Source: Bacteroidia bacterium
GTDB taxonomy: Bacteria > Bacteroidota > Bacteroidia > Flavobacteriales > Flavobacteriaceae
Assembly: GCA_030431695.1 (NCBI GenBank)
Contig: JAUIIU010000009.1
Location: 1 to 64,000 of the forward strand
Reading direction: 5' to 3'
DNA length: 64,000 nucleotides
A program made the translations under genes and the position numbers. Shown here one piece after another: positions 29,080-40,046 of the stretch (within the stretch, counting starts at the first letter, position 1; each line of letters begins with the position of its first letter). The notes beneath the pieces were generated by a model that saw only the letters and a program-made list of their open reading frames with translations, did no database searches and was not told the DNA's origin.

Positions 29080-29824
29080 GCGTACCGGTGTAGAATTCCT
29101 CTATTTCTACTATCGGAGGCCGGTTTAAGGCTATGATATCACCAATTCCACGTATCTGTCCCCTGATGGATTGCTGAGGATTACAAATGATCTTATTGGT
29201 ACTTCGCTGAAAGACATTGATGTTGTTAACGATAAGATCCCCGGCTTCCATCCTGGGGTCGCCGTCGTCAAAACGTATACCCATATACTGCGCCCTTCCT
29301 CTTAAAAAGAACTTGGACAGGCCATTGGACTGAACACGAAGTAAGACCACATCGAGGTCCAGGTCGAAATCACCATCGTGGTGATACACCTCCAGGTTTT
29401 CAGGATCATTGGAGATCAAACTCAATTCGCTCCAACCCAATGTTCCCTGGCTTTTTACCGTTAGACCGGAACTACTCCTAATCTCCTTTATATCGGGGCT
29501 GGAAACAAAGACCTTGGTGATGTCGTAATCGCGAACATAGTTACAACTATTCCTGTCGCTCACTTTCAGGGTGCTGTCTTCAACGACCACCTGTACCTCC
29601 TCAATGAGGTTCGCACCTGTCTGTACCCGCACGCTCTGCCGATTACCATGCTGAACTATAAGCTGTACCCGCTCCCAAACCTGTATCTTTTTGAACAATG
29701 GCACATCGAACTCCTCCTGGACCAATTCGCCGGAATCCTGGAAGCAATCCCAGGCTTTCTCCGAATCGCATCCCAGGTACAATACCGATAATATTACTAT
29801 TAAAACGATCTTCTTCATACTCAC
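29066..29824 (-). CDS. GIN/DUF2807-like lipoprotein (copy A)
   Basis: Lipobox LYLGC; repetitive beta-helix-like sequence; 29% region-wise recognisable similarity to 30961-31710 by eye (shared NRPxIVExExFYTGxLIF C-terminus). Confidence 0.78.
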   Translation of the reverse strand: MSMKKIVLIVILSVLYLGCDSEKAWDCFQDSGELVQEEFDVPLFKKIQVWERVQLIVQHGNRQSVRVQTGANLIEEVQVVVEDSTLKVSDRNSCNYVRDYDITKVFVSSPDIKEIRSSSGLTVKSQGTLGWSELSLISNDPENLEVYHHDGDFDLDLDVVLLRVQSNGLSKFFLRGRAQYMGIRFDDGDPRMEAGDLIVNNINVFQRSTNKIICNPQQSIRGQIRGIGDIIALNRPPIVEIEEFYTGTLIFQ

Positions 29825-30933
29825 TAGATTCTCACACCTATTCCGAATTCAACTGCCTCTGCTTTCGCCCAGTGGGCCTTTACTGTGACCACCCCGAAAA
29901 ATTGATCATTAAAGAAATACCTTTTTATCCCAAGACGGTTATAGATCCTGTTCTCGAATTCGTACGGCCAATATACATAATATCCAAGCTGAGACACAAA
30001 GGCTGCCTTTCCAAACCTCAATTCATGCCCGATAAATGCTCCTACCCTCCTATAATCCTCATCACCTGTAAGGCCGTCTCCAGGGAAGGCAGCTACACGA
30101 TAGCGGATCAATTCGATCAGGAAGTTGGAGAAGAAAAAATCAACCCCCACCTGAAAAGTACTTTTATAATTGATACGCTTATCCGCAAAGAAACTGAACG
30201 TATAGAATGGAAATTGGCCCAGGCCATTCACATCGGCTTCGTTCTTTCCTGTTCGGATCACAGCATTATAACTTATCCTTTCCTTGTAATTAGTGCTTCG
30301 CCATGACCCTACCGGGATATAAGTCGGGAAGGAGATCGCATCGGGCTGGTAGCTCAATCCGACATTAAAAAAAAGCGTGTTCGTACTGTTGTTAGGCGCC
30401 TTGAAATTGGCATTGGAATAGTGCATCACACCGAAACCGGCCTGCACCCCCAATCCATCAACCAATCGCTCCTTGACGTAGTTCACCATCATATAGGTTG
30501 AACTGAGAAAATGACTTCCGTAGGCATTGTTCTGGTAATTGGTCTCGGGGTCGTAAGGATTGGTGTTATAAGCGATACCCTGCCCCATGGTAACCCGTAT
30601 GTTCCGTTTTAGAAAATACCAGTTGAAATGCCCGTAAAGCCCGAAGTTCTTTCCCAAATAAGGATTTTTCATGTCCTGGTATGAAAAGGTGAAGCCCCAG
30701 TCCGGGTAATTCCATCTTGCCTCGGGTTCATTCCAACCATAGGTCTTTCGGTTGTACTGTATCACCAGGCCTATGGGATGATCTGTGATCAGGTGGGAAA
30801 TGTCCGGATTGTGTTCGAGTATACTACCGGTAAAGGTATTTACCTCTATAGCAAATGGGAAGGTTTCGCGCTGCTGGGCGACGGAGAATTGACAAAGAAG
30901 AAGGATGATGATTAGGCAACGAAAATTCCTCAT
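29824..30933 (-). CDS. acyloxyacyl hydrolase / PagL-like lipid A deacylase family protein (copy A)
   Basis: Signal peptide; HYSNANFKAPNNSTNT resembles the PagL His-x-Ser-Asn active-site motif; beta-barrel C-terminus. Confidence 0.75.
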   Translation of the reverse strand: MRNFRCLIIILLLCQFSVAQQRETFPFAIEVNTFTGSILEHNPDISHLITDHPIGLVIQYNRKTYGWNEPEARWNYPDWGFTFSYQDMKNPYLGKNFGLYGHFNWYFLKRNIRVTMGQGIAYNTNPYDPETNYQNNAYGSHFLSSTYMMVNYVKERLVDGLGVQAGFGVMHYSNANFKAPNNSTNTLFFNVGLSYQPDAISFPTYIPVGSWRSTNYKERISYNAVIRTGKNEADVNGLGQFPFYTFSFFADKRINYKSTFQVGVDFFFSNFLIELIRYRVAAFPGDGLTGDEDYRRVGAFIGHELRFGKAAFVSQLGYYVYWPYEFENRIYNRLGIKRYFFNDQFFGVVTVKAHWAKAEAVEFGIGVRI

Positions 30934-30960
30934 TTTTTCATAGAATCGTGTAAAGATACA

Positions 30961-31710
30961 CTAATCTTCAAATATTAACCGACCTGTATAAAACGTCTCA
31001 ACTTCCACTATATCGGGCCTGTTTACGGCTATGATATCCCCGGTTCCGCGAATGGAACCACGAAGGCTGTGTACAGGGTTAACCCTCATGATGTTAGCGC
31101 TTCTTTGAAACACCTTCAAATCCCCAACTTCAAAATTTGCCCCTTCAAAAAGCGGGACCTCATCGGTGAATCGTATTTCCGCTTCTGTTGCCCTGCCCCG
31201 AATAAAGAATCTACTGAACCCATTAGCCGCCACCAGGAGGTTCTCACAGTCCAGGTGAAGGTTGAAATCACCGCTTTTCTTTGGGTCATCCGGACCGGCA
31301 GAAGTGTCACTCCTGAGTTCCAGTTCAGTAAAATTCAACACTCCCTCTCCTCTCACTTCTCCCGTCGATGCGTTGCGGATCTCTTTAAGATCAGGGACCG
31401 TCACCATGGCAATGATCGGGTCGTAATCCCTAACCAGTTCACAATTGTTATCGCTCCGTACCACAAGAGTGTTCCCGATTACCTCAACGGAAATATCAGT
31501 GAACAAATTGCCTCCCGCTTCTACCTGAACTAAGTTTATATCACCCTGACTTAACCTCAAATTCACATTATCCTCGATTCGGATCTTGGAAAAACCGGGA
31601 ACTTCAAATGTTCGTGTCTCCCTGCTCCCATTGGTCTGAAAACAATCGGCTGCGTCCTCGCTATTGCAGGATACACAAATAATGACAAGAAGTATAAATA
31701 TTCTTTTCAT
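30961..31710 (-). CDS. GIN/DUF2807-like lipoprotein (copy B)
   Basis: Lipobox VSC; paralogue of 29066-29824. Confidence 0.78.
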   Translation of the reverse strand: MKRIFILLVIICVSCNSEDAADCFQTNGSRETRTFEVPGFSKIRIEDNVNLRLSQGDINLVQVEAGGNLFTDISVEVIGNTLVVRSDNNCELVRDYDPIIAMVTVPDLKEIRNASTGEVRGEGVLNFTELELRSDTSAGPDDPKKSGDFNLHLDCENLLVAANGFSRFFIRGRATEAEIRFTDEVPLFEGANFEVGDLKVFQRSANIMRVNPVHSLRGSIRGTGDIIAVNRPDIVEVETFYTGRLIFED

Positions 31711-31711
31711 G

Positions 31712-32803
31712 TTAAATTCTTAATCCAACACCAAACTCTATCGCTTCGGCATTAAAGGAATGCGACTTGATTGCCGCGCTCCCAAACCAATGGTCATTGA
31801 TATAATACTTTGCACCTACCCGGGAGTATGTTCTGCTTTCATACTTGTAAGGATAATAGATATAATAACCCAACTGGGTTTCTATTCCCAGGTCACCTAT
31901 ACGGAATTCATGCCCGGCAAACAGCCCAACTCGCTTGTGATCCGTATCCGGGTCGATATTGCGTTGCGGGAAGGCTATGGAGATGTACTCGATCTCCTTT
32001 TTCAGAAATTCAGAAAAGAAGATCTCGGCACCAAGTTGAATACTGCTCTTGTAGTTCAGGCGCTTGTCTGCATAAACAGAGAATACATAAAATGGCTGCT
32101 GTCCGAGGCTATAATAATCACTACTATTAATCCCGGCACGAAACAGCAAGTTCAAATGTATAGGTTCGCTCACTTTTTCGTCCTCGAATACGGTATATTC
32201 ATGAGGCTCTTCGCTTGTCGGACTATACGACAGCCCGGCATTGAAGGTCACGATATTAGTGCCGGAATTAGGTGCTTTCAGGCTCCCATTGGAACTGTGA
32301 ACCAATGCCACGCCGAGTTTCAAACCAAAATCATTGAACAGTTGTTGTTCAATATATGAAAATCCGATGGTGGTGGAAAAGATGAAGCTACTACCATAGG
32401 AGATATTCTTTGGGTTGGCGGACAGGTCGAACGGGTTGGTATTGAATCCAAATCCTTCCGCGATCTGTAACTGTAGTTTTCGGTTCAGAAAGTAAAAATT
32501 ATAATGTCCAAGCAGGGCGTAATTCTCACCCAGAACCTCATTGTTGAAGTCTGTAATTTGGAATGTGAACCCCCAGTCGGGATAGTTGTATTCCCGCTGC
32601 CATCGCTTACTGCCAAAGGTTTTGTTACTGTATGTTATACTGAAAACACCGGGATGCGCAGAAACGAGGTGCGCTACATTCTTATTGTGACGCAACAGGG
32701 TTCCATAGCCATACGACAGCTCAAATATCCTGCTGTTTTCCGACTGTTCCTGGGCGCACGCAATGTTCGCTGCAAGCAGTAAAATGATGATCATCCTGCA
32801 CAT
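31712..32803 (-). CDS. acyloxyacyl hydrolase / PagL-like lipid A deacylase family protein (copy B)
   Basis: VHSSNGSLKAPNSGTNI motif; paralogue of 29824-30933. Confidence 0.75.
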   Translation of the reverse strand: MCRMIIILLLAANIACAQEQSENSRIFELSYGYGTLLRHNKNVAHLVSAHPGVFSITYSNKTFGSKRWQREYNYPDWGFTFQITDFNNEVLGENYALLGHYNFYFLNRKLQLQIAEGFGFNTNPFDLSANPKNISYGSSFIFSTTIGFSYIEQQLFNDFGLKLGVALVHSSNGSLKAPNSGTNIVTFNAGLSYSPTSEEPHEYTVFEDEKVSEPIHLNLLFRAGINSSDYYSLGQQPFYVFSVYADKRLNYKSSIQLGAEIFFSEFLKKEIEYISIAFPQRNIDPDTDHKRVGLFAGHEFRIGDLGIETQLGYYIYYPYKYESRTYSRVGAKYYINDHWFGSAAIKSHSFNAEAIEFGVGLRI

Positions 32804-32825
32804 GCCGCAAAATTAAACGAATTTG

Positions 32826-33782
32826 CTATCCGACAAAGGGTAAATTGGTAAGATCGACGTTTCCGCCCGATAAGATCACGCCTGTTTTTTTCCCGGCGAA
32901 TTTTTCTTTTTCTGAAAGCAGGGCGGCGAAGGCGACCGCACTTGACGGTTCAACCACTATCTTCATGCGCTCCCACATAAGTTTTAATGCTGAAATGATC
33001 TGGGATTCCGATACACGGATGATCTCCGGAACCAAATTCTGAATGATCGGAAAGTTCACGTCTCCCAGCTGTGTCCGAAGGCCATCAGCCACAGTTTTAG
33101 TAGTTTCGTTGGATTCGATCCTGCCCGACCTGAGTGATCTCCAGGCATCATCGGCTTCCAGGGGCTCACCCCCGATCACAGCACATCCTGCTCCGAAGAA
33201 ATGAGCAGCAAGGGCCGTTCCGGCGATCAGTCCCCCTCCCCCAATTGGGGAGATGATATAATCGAGATCAGGTCGTTCTTCAAGTAATTCCATGGCAGCG
33301 GTCGCGTTGCCCATGATTACCTCAATCTGGTTGGACGGATGAAGGAAGGTCGCTCCTTTAGATCTTTGAATCTCTTCAGCGGCAGCCTCACGGGCTTTTA
33401 GCGTGGGTTCACTTTCGGTGATACGACCACCGTACTGACGCACTGCCGCTTTCTTTACTGCAGGTGCGTTAGACGGCATCACGATATAGGCGTCTACACC
33501 CAGGTTGCGGGCCGCCAGGGCGACCGCTTGTCCGAAATTACCGGAAGAATGTGTTACTACACCTGCGTGTCTCTCTGCCTCGGAAAGGCTGAGGATGGCA
33601 TTTTGTGCCCCGCGCATCTTAAATGCACCCATCCTCTGAAAATTCTCGCATTTGAAGAAAACTTCCGCATTGGCAAGTTCATTCAGCAAGCTGGAACTAA
33701 GGACAGGGGTTTGGTGAATATACGGCCTGATCGCCCTGTGTACCTCAAGGAGTTCTTCTTTGGATGGAAGTACAAGCTTCAT
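32826..33782 (-). CDS. PLP-dependent threonine/serine dehydratase (fold type II)
   Basis: FFKCENFQRMGAFKMRGA, SSGNFGQAVALAA, SPIGGGGLIAG; start M17 of the track ORF preferred. Confidence 0.88.
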   Translation of the reverse strand: MKLVLPSKEELLEVHRAIRPYIHQTPVLSSSLLNELANAEVFFKCENFQRMGAFKMRGAQNAILSLSEAERHAGVVTHSSGNFGQAVALAARNLGVDAYIVMPSNAPAVKKAAVRQYGGRITESEPTLKAREAAAEEIQRSKGATFLHPSNQIEVIMGNATAAMELLEERPDLDYIISPIGGGGLIAGTALAAHFFGAGCAVIGGEPLEADDAWRSLRSGRIESNETTKTVADGLRTQLGDVNFPIIQNLVPEIIRVSESQIISALKLMWERMKIVVEPSSAVAFAALLSEKEKFAGKKTGVILSGGNVDLTNLPFVG

Positions 33783-33807
33783 CCGATAAAAATAGCTAAA
33801 ATTAATT

Positions 33808-34431
33808 CTACAGGTGAATCCCGCATTCACGTTTTTCCAGTGCTTTTACAGGATCGAAATAGTTCGACTCCATCGGTAGTGCGTGCTGGTCGAGATAAGC
33901 CGTCATCTCCTGGTCGTCAAAGTAATAGAACGGACTCACCTTCAGGATCCCTTCCGAAGTGAAACTAAGAATATCCAACTCGTCCCTGAAAGCCGTTTGG
34001 CCTTTTCGCAGGTTGGTGAACCACACATCCGGGCGATGTTTTTCCAGTGCTCTTCGGAATGGTTCCAGTTTTACCTTTTCCGAGAAAACCTTGTGCTTGG
34101 GGTTGCCAATATCCGGCCTTCCAAGAGTGTTATCCAGATATGCGGTAGTGTATTTCGGCGTGAAGATCTCGATATTGAGATGTAATCTTTCGATCAGGGA
34201 ATTGGCATGGTGATAGGTGTCGTCGGTATTGTACCCCGTATCACACCAGATCACTTTAACATCCGGTCTCGAGGAGGTTACCGCATACAACAATGCTGCG
34301 GAAAACGGCCCGAAACTGGTCGTTACCAGGGGTTGTTCGGCTAATTCAACAGCAAATGAGATTATCTCATGTGGATCTTCGTACCTGAGATTGTTATTGA
34401 AATTCTGAATATTCTGTGGGGTGATCTTCAT
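33808..34431 (-). CDS. cysH: phosphoadenylyl-sulfate reductase
   Basis: SFGPFSAALLYAV, CDTGYNTDDTY, C-terminal KRECGIHL. Confidence 0.9.
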   Translation of the reverse strand: MKITPQNIQNFNNNLRYEDPHEIISFAVELAEQPLVTTSFGPFSAALLYAVTSSRPDVKVIWCDTGYNTDDTYHHANSLIERLHLNIEIFTPKYTTAYLDNTLGRPDIGNPKHKVFSEKVKLEPFRRALEKHRPDVWFTNLRKGQTAFRDELDILSFTSEGILKVSPFYYFDDQEMTAYLDQHALPMESNYFDPVKALEKRECGIHL

Positions 34432-34445
34432 TATAACACTTTAAT

Positions 34446-34475
34446 CCTATAGATTTAATAGGTTTTGCAAAAATA
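34446..34475 (-). promoter_or_regulatory. cysH promoter (-7 TATTTTTG) with dyad CCTATTAAATCTATAGG over the predicted start site
   Basis: -7 at 34468-34475; 5-bp perfect arms CCTAT/ATAGG at 34446-34450 and 34458-34462. Confidence 0.6.
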
Positions 34476-34503
34476 CGATATTCTTTTTTATTAATTATCA
34501 CGT

Positions 34504-34911
34504 TCAAATCAGATCGGCCAGGGTGGTATTTTCAAAGATCTTCAGTGTATTGTCCCTCACCTGTATCATCAGGTTGTGAACACTGCAGCTCTCTTCATCC
34601 GGGCAGTCGTCACATTTTTCGTAAAAATTAAGGCTAACGCAGGGTACCATGGCGATCGGGCCTTCAAGGATACGATAAACCGCCGCAATGGGGATTTCCG
34701 ACGCATCCTTCATAAGGTAATACCCCCCGCCCTTTCCTTTTTTGGAGCCTAAATAACCTGCCTTTCTAAGGATCAGCAGTATGGTTTCAAGAAATTTGTG
34801 CGAAATATTCTCCGACTCGGCGATCGCCGAGATCTGAACCGGCCTGTTGGATTCCTGCCTCGCCAGGAAGGTCAGTGCTTTGAGTCCGTATTTGGTCTTA
34901 CGAGAAAGCAT
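34504..34911 (-). CDS. Rrf2 family transcriptional regulator with Cys cluster
   Basis: MLSRKTKYGLKALTFLARQ..., GYLGSKKGKGGGYYL, CVSLNFYEKCDDCPDEESC. Confidence 0.92.
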   Translation of the reverse strand: MLSRKTKYGLKALTFLARQESNRPVQISAIAESENISHKFLETILLILRKAGYLGSKKGKGGGYYLMKDASEIPIAAVYRILEGPIAMVPCVSLNFYEKCDDCPDEESCSVHNLMIQVRDNTLKIFENTTLADLI

Positions 34912-34962
34912 GAACGATTGTTAGTATAAAGATATGATTTATATGAAAAATAGCAGCCGACA

Positions 34963-35919
34963 TCAGAACAATTGTTTGGCAATTGCCCTGATATTATCAC
35001 TTTTTCCCATGGAATAATAATGCAGGAACGGAACACCTGCATCCACCAATTCCTTGCTTTGCCGAATGCACCATTCGATACCAACTTCGCGAATCTGTTT
35101 GTTATCCCCACATTTCAGCACTTCACGAATAAGTTCTTCAGGCAGTTCGGTATTGAAGCGATGCGGTATCATATTCAGTTGCTTTTTGGTGGAAATCGGC
35201 TTCAACCCAGGTATGATTGGAGCTGTGATCCCTTCGGAACGGCATTTATCCACGAAATTGAAGTACTTCTTATTATCGAAGAACATCTGCGTTACGATAT
35301 AGCTGGCACCGTTCTTAAGTTTTTTCTTCAGAAAGTGAATATCGCTGTCCATATTAGGCGCTTCTATATGCTTTTCAGGGTAGCCGGCTACACCTATACA
35401 GAAGTCGGTATTTGCCTGGTTCTGAATCTCCTCGTCCAGGTATTCCCCGCGATTCAGGGATTCGATCTGCTGAACCAGTTCGTTGGCGTAATTATGCCCT
35501 TCTTTTTCTGGTGTGAAGTAAGTTTCTGTCTTTACCGCGTCCCCCCGAAGGGCCATCACATTATCTATTCCGAGGAAATCCAGATCGATAAGGAAATTCT
35601 CAGTGTCCTCCCTGGTGAAACCCCCACAAAGGATATGCGGTATTGCATCCACCTGGTATTTATTCTGAATAGCCGCACAGATCCCAACGGTTCCCGGCCT
35701 TTTCCGCACTACTTTTTTCTGAAGCAGCCCGTTCTCAAGCTCCTTGTAGACATATTCCTCACGGTGGTAGGTGACATCGATGAAAGGAGGTTTGAATTCC
35801 ATTAACGGATCGATACTGTCGAAAATAGATTGAATGTTCTCCCCTTTTAAGGGTGGGAGAATCTCAAAGGAGAATTGCGTTCTTCCTTTTGCGTTGGCAA
35901 TATGTTCAGTAACTTTCAT
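34963..35919 (-). CDS. metF: methylenetetrahydrofolate reductase
   Basis: FSFEILPPLKGE..., NVMALRGD, ITQMFFDN-like block. Confidence 0.94.
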   Translation of the reverse strand: MKVTEHIANAKGRTQFSFEILPPLKGENIQSIFDSIDPLMEFKPPFIDVTYHREEYVYKELENGLLQKKVVRKRPGTVGICAAIQNKYQVDAIPHILCGGFTREDTENFLIDLDFLGIDNVMALRGDAVKTETYFTPEKEGHNYANELVQQIESLNRGEYLDEEIQNQANTDFCIGVAGYPEKHIEAPNMDSDIHFLKKKLKNGASYIVTQMFFDNKKYFNFVDKCRSEGITAPIIPGLKPISTKKQLNMIPHRFNTELPEELIREVLKCGDNKQIREVGIEWCIRQSKELVDAGVPFLHYYSMGKSDNIRAIAKQLF

Positions 35920-38601
35920 CTAGTGTGCTAAATTTGGTTGCAGCCACTTCATGGCTTTTTCTACGGAAATCCCCTTGCGTTCCGCGTAATCGATCACCTG
36001 ATCTTCCCTGATCTTTCCCACGCCGAAATATTTGGCCTCGGGATTACCAAAATAATAACCCGAAACAGATGCAGCCGGCCACATGGCAAGGCTTTCGGTA
36101 AGGGATACTCCAATTGCTTCTTCAACGTTCAGGATCTCCCAGATGGTTTCCTTCTCCAAATGATCCGGACAGGCCGGATAACCCGGTGCCGGACGGATCC
36201 CAAGATAGGATTCGCTTATAAGTTCTTCATTGGAAAGATGCTCATCATTAGCATATCCCCAATATTCTGTTCGCACCTTTTCGTGCAGGTATTCCGCAAA
36301 TGCCTCTGCCAGCCTGTCGGCCAGCGCCTTAAGCATGATACTACTGTAATCATCATGTTCAGCGCGGAATATTTCGGTCATTTCCTGTTCCCCAAAACCG
36401 GCTGAAACACAAAAGCAGCCTATATGATCCCGGAATCCGCCTGATTTAGGTGCGACGAAATCGGCCAATGCCAGGTTCGGTCTTCCTGCTGCCTTACGGG
36501 ATTGCTGCCGCAGGGTCCTGAAATAGTTTTTATTTCCTTCGGAACCAACCAAAACCTCGATATCATCCTCATTGACGGAATTTGCCTCGAATAACCCAAA
36601 AACCGCTCTCGCTTTCAATGTCCCGTTCGAAACGATCTCCGAAAGCATAGAACGTGCATCGGTGTATAGTTCTGTGGCATGTTTTCCAACAACCGCATCT
36701 TCCAGTATGCCGGGGAATTTGCCGTGAAGATCCCAGCTTCTGAAGAATGGGGTCCAGTCGATATAGTCCAGTAAATCTTCCAGCGACTGGTCTTCGATCA
36801 GGTGAATTCCGGGTTTGGCCGGTGACGGGGTATCCGCCGTCCATTTTAGTTGCAGTTTGTTCTTCCTGGCCTCCTCCAGGCTGAGGAATTCCTTTTTTTG
36901 CTGACGATCGAGGAATCGCTGCCGGAAATCCTTGTAGTCTTTCTTCAGGTCTGCTTTGAAGTCCAGTTTTTTGTCCTTCTGGAGCAAATCGCCTACTACC
37001 GTCACAGCCCTCGAGGCATCGTTTACATGAACCACGGCGCTCTTGTATTCGGGGTCGATCTTCACCGCGGTATGCGCCTTACTTGTAGTGGCCCCGCCTA
37101 TCAGTAACGGAACCTCGAATTGCTGACGCTGCATTTCCTTCGCCAGGAAGACCATTTCATCCAGGGAAGGAGTGATCAAACCACTCAACCCGATGATATC
37201 CACCTGTTCTTCCTTTGCTGCGGCTATGATACGTTCCGGGGGAACCATCACACCCAGATCCACGATCTCGTAGTTGTTGCATGCCAGAACCACCGAAACG
37301 ATATTCTTCCCGATATCGTGTACGTCGCCTTTGACTGTAGCCATAAGTATCTTGCCGTTAGATCGCACCGTATCGTCCTTATCAGCTTCAATGAAGGGCA
37401 GCAGGTAAGCCACGGCTTTCTTCATCACCCTGGCCGATTTCACCACCTGGGGTAGGAACATTTTTCCACTTCCGAAGAGATCACCCACTACATTCATTCC
37501 ATTCATCAAATGCCCTTCGATAACCGCTATCGGTTTGTCCACGACCAGCCTGGCTTCCTCCACATCCTGGGTAATAAAGCTATCGATCCCTTTCACCAGG
37601 GCCCGGGTGATCCGGTCCTGAAGTGGTTCGTTCCGCCAGGACAGATCGGCCGTCTTCTCCCTGCGTTCTCCCTTAACCGATTCCGCAAAATCAAGCAGCC
37701 GTTCCGTGGCATCCGGTCGACGGTCCAGGATCACATCCTCCACATGTTCGAGTAGATCCCCGGGGATGTCGTCGTACACTTCCAGCATAGCCGGGTTCAC
37801 GATCCCTATATTCATCCCGGCCTGTATGGCGTGGTATAGGAAAACGGAGTGCATGGCTTCGCGAACAATATCATTTCCCCTGAAGCTAAAGGATACATTG
37901 CTCACCCCGCCGCTTACACTGCAATGCGGTAAATGTGTACGGACCCATCGGGTTCCTTCTATAAAATCTACAGCATTCCGACGGTGTTCTTCCATCCCGG
38001 TAGCGACCGGGAAGATATTCAGGTCGAAGATGATATCCTCCGGCGGGAATTTGACCTTTTCAGTCAGTATATCGTAGGACCTTTTGGCTATCTCAATCCT
38101 GCGTTCCAGGTTATCGGCCTGTCCAACTTCGTCGAAGGCCATCACAATCACAGCCGCCCCATACCTTCGGATCAGATTGGCCTGGCGCAGGAATTCTTCT
38201 TCACCTTCCTTCAGACTGATTGAATTCACCACACATTTTCCCTGGACAACCTGCAGTCCGGCTTCAATGATCTCCCACTTCGAGCTGTCGATCATTATAG
38301 GAACCCGGGCAATATCGGGCTCGGCAACGATGAGATTCAGGAATTTCACCATAGCCTGTTTTCCGTCGATAAGACCATCATCCATGTTCACATCGATGAT
38401 CTGTGCTCCTCCTTCCACCTGGTGTCTCGCAATATCCAGTGCCTCTTCAAATCTTTCTTCCTTGATCAACCTGAGGAACTTTCGGGATCCGGCCACATTG
38501 GTTCGTTCACCTACATTGATGAAATTACTCTCCGGGGTGATCACCAGTGGTTCCAGCCCGGACAATTTAAGGGGTCGTGTATTTCCTATCGTTTGGCTCA
38601 T
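35920..38601 (-). CDS. metH: methionine synthase, folate/B12/AdoMet-activation domains (split MetH, C-terminal subunit)
   Basis: [26 protein letters not shown]12 motif; C-terminal activation domain [12 protein letters not shown]. Confidence 0.94.
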   Translation of the reverse strand: MSQTIGNTRPLKLSGLEPLVITPESNFINVGERTNVAGSRKFLRLIKEERFEEALDIARHQVEGGAQIIDVNMDDGLIDGKQAMVKFLNLIVAEPDIARVPIMIDSSKWEIIEAGLQVVQGKCVVNSISLKEGEEEFLRQANLIRRYGAAVIVMAFDEVGQADNLERRIEIAKRSYDILTEKVKFPPEDIIFDLNIFPVATGMEEHRRNAVDFIEGTRWVRTHLPHCSVSGGVSNVSFSFRGNDIVREAMHSVFLYHAIQAGMNIGIVNPAMLEVYDDIPGDLLEHVEDVILDRRPDATERLLDFAESVKGERREKTADLSWRNEPLQDRITRALVKGIDSFITQDVEEARLVVDKPIAVIEGHLMNGMNVVGDLFGSGKMFLPQVVKSARVMKKAVAYLLPFIEADKDDTVRSNGKILMATVKGDVHDIGKNIVSVVLACNNYEIVDLGVMVPPERIIAAAKEEQVDIIGLSGLITPSLDEMVFLAKEMQRQQFEVPLLIGGATTSKAHTAVKIDPEYKSAVVHVNDASRAVTVVGDLLQKDKKLDFKADLKKDYKDFRQRFLDRQQKKEFLSLEEARKNKLQLKWTADTPSPAKPGIHLIEDQSLEDLLDYIDWTPFFRSWDLHGKFPGILEDAVVGKHATELYTDARSMLSEIVSNGTLKARAVFGLFEANSVNEDDIEVLVGSEGNKNYFRTLRQQSRKAAGRPNLALADFVAPKSGGFRDHIGCFCVSAGFGEQEMTEIFRAEHDDYSSIMLKALADRLAEAFAEYLHEKVRTEYWGYANDEHLSNEELISESYLGIRPAPGYPACPDHLEKETIWEILNVEEAIGVSLTESLAMWPAASVSGYYFGNPEAKYFGVGKIREDQVIDYAERKGISVEKAMKWLQPNLAH

Positions 38602-38608
38602 TCAGTTT

Positions 38609-39619
38609 TTAGACGGATTGTAAGTTCTTCGGAATGGGCCGAGGTTTGTATTGAGCAGCTAGTTCGGCGATCGCCTTAATGTGGTCTGGCGTGGTCCCAC
38701 AGCAGCCACCAACAATGTTCACCAGGTCCTTTTCCAGGTATTCCCTGATCTGTGCGGCCATCTGTTCCGGGGTTTCGTCGTATTCCCCGAAAGCATTGGG
38801 CAAACCGGCATTCGGATAGGCCGATACAGCAAAATCCGTTCTGTGCGCTATCACTTCAAGATGTGGTGTAAGTTGTTTTGCTCCCAGCGCGCAATTAAAC
38901 CCAATACTCACAAGAGGAAGGTGCGATACTGAAATAAAGAAGGCTTCCGCAGTCTGACCGGACAAGGTGCGTCCCGAGGCATCCGTGATCGTACCGCTCA
39001 CCATGATCGGTATGTCGGTTTTTCGCTCTTCGCGGAGTTCCTCAATTGCGAACAAGGCCGCCTTCGCATTCAGGGTATCAAAGATGGTTTCCACCAGGAG
39101 TACATCCACACCACCATCCAGCAAAGCGGTTGCCTGTTGCTTGTAAGCGATCCGAAGTTCATCAAAAGAAACCGCCCTGAAACCAGGATCGTTCACATCC
39201 GGCGAAAGACTGGCCGTTTTGTTGGTTGGTCCAATGGCCCCGGCTACAAATCTTGGTTTCTCAGGTTGTTTTTTACTGAATTCATCCGCCACCCGGCGAG
39301 CGATCTTTGCCGATTCGAAATTCAGTTCATACACCAGTTCCTCCATATCGTAATCGGACATGGCTATCGTAGTACCGGAAAATGTATTGGTTTCAACAAT
39401 ATCGGCCCCTGCTTCAAAATATTTTCGGTGAACTTCGGCAATGGCCTGTGGTTGGGTGATGGACAACAGGTCGTTATTTCCTTTCACCGGTTTGTGAAAA
39501 TCGCGAAATCGTTCGCCACGAAAATCCTCTTCAGTAAAATTATATCGCTGAAGCATGGTTCCCATAGCGCCGTCCAGCACCAGAATCCGTTTTGTCAATT
39601 CCCGAATTAATAAACTCAT
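38609..39619 (-). CDS. homocysteine S-methyltransferase domain (split MetH, N-terminal subunit)
   Basis: [11 protein letters not shown]..., [11 protein letters not shown]. Confidence 0.93.
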   Translation of the reverse strand: MSLLIRELTKRILVLDGAMGTMLQRYNFTEEDFRGERFRDFHKPVKGNNDLLSITQPQAIAEVHRKYFEAGADIVETNTFSGTTIAMSDYDMEELVYELNFESAKIARRVADEFSKKQPEKPRFVAGAIGPTNKTASLSPDVNDPGFRAVSFDELRIAYKQQATALLDGGVDVLLVETIFDTLNAKAALFAIEELREERKTDIPIMVSGTITDASGRTLSGQTAEAFFISVSHLPLVSIGFNCALGAKQLTPHLEVIAHRTDFAVSAYPNAGLPNAFGEYDETPEQMAAQIREYLEKDLVNIVGGCCGTTPDHIKAIAELAAQYKPRPIPKNLQSV

Positions 39620-40035
39620 ACCTCTTCGCCATTCACTAATACCGTGTAGGTAACATCCACTGCCCCTTCCAGGGTGATCGAAACCGAACAGTATTTATCA
39701 AAACTCAGCTGGGCAGCTCTCTCGGCCTTGGCCGGATCAATTTTTCCTTCCAGGTATATGGAAACATGAATGGATTCAAAGGGTTTTGCCTGCCGCACTT
39801 CCTTGCGCTTACCTTCAACCTCGATTTGGTAGGCTGTAATTTCCTGACGCTGTTTTTTCAGTATGGAAATAATGTCAATAGCATTACAGCCTCCTACTGC
39901 CATCAGCAGCAATTCCATAGGGCTGGCCCCGTTTACTTCATCATTTACCTTGCTGTCGATATGCACAGCCACTCCGGAATTCCCTTTTGCTTCGAAAAGG
40001 AAGTCGTCGTTGATCCTGTCCAGTGTTACTTTCAT
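39616..40035 (-). CDS. OsmC family protein
   Basis: [35 protein letters not shown]. Confidence 0.88.
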   Translation of the reverse strand: MKVTLDRINDDFLFEAKGNSGVAVHIDSKVNDEVNGASPMELLLMAVGGCNAIDIISILKKQRQEITAYQIEVEGKRKEVRQAKPFESIHVSIYLEGKIDPAKAERAAQLSFDKYCSVSITLEGAVDVTYTVLVNGEEV

Positions 40036-40046
40036 ATATTTCTGAA

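Noticed and set aside
34972-35805. 277-aa plus-strand ORF opposite metF
   Set aside because: Complementary-frame artefact over a conserved enzyme gene.
35920-39619. metH disrupted by a frameshift
   Set aside because: The two parts have clean starts/stops and complete domain boundaries; split MetH is a known arrangement in this group.
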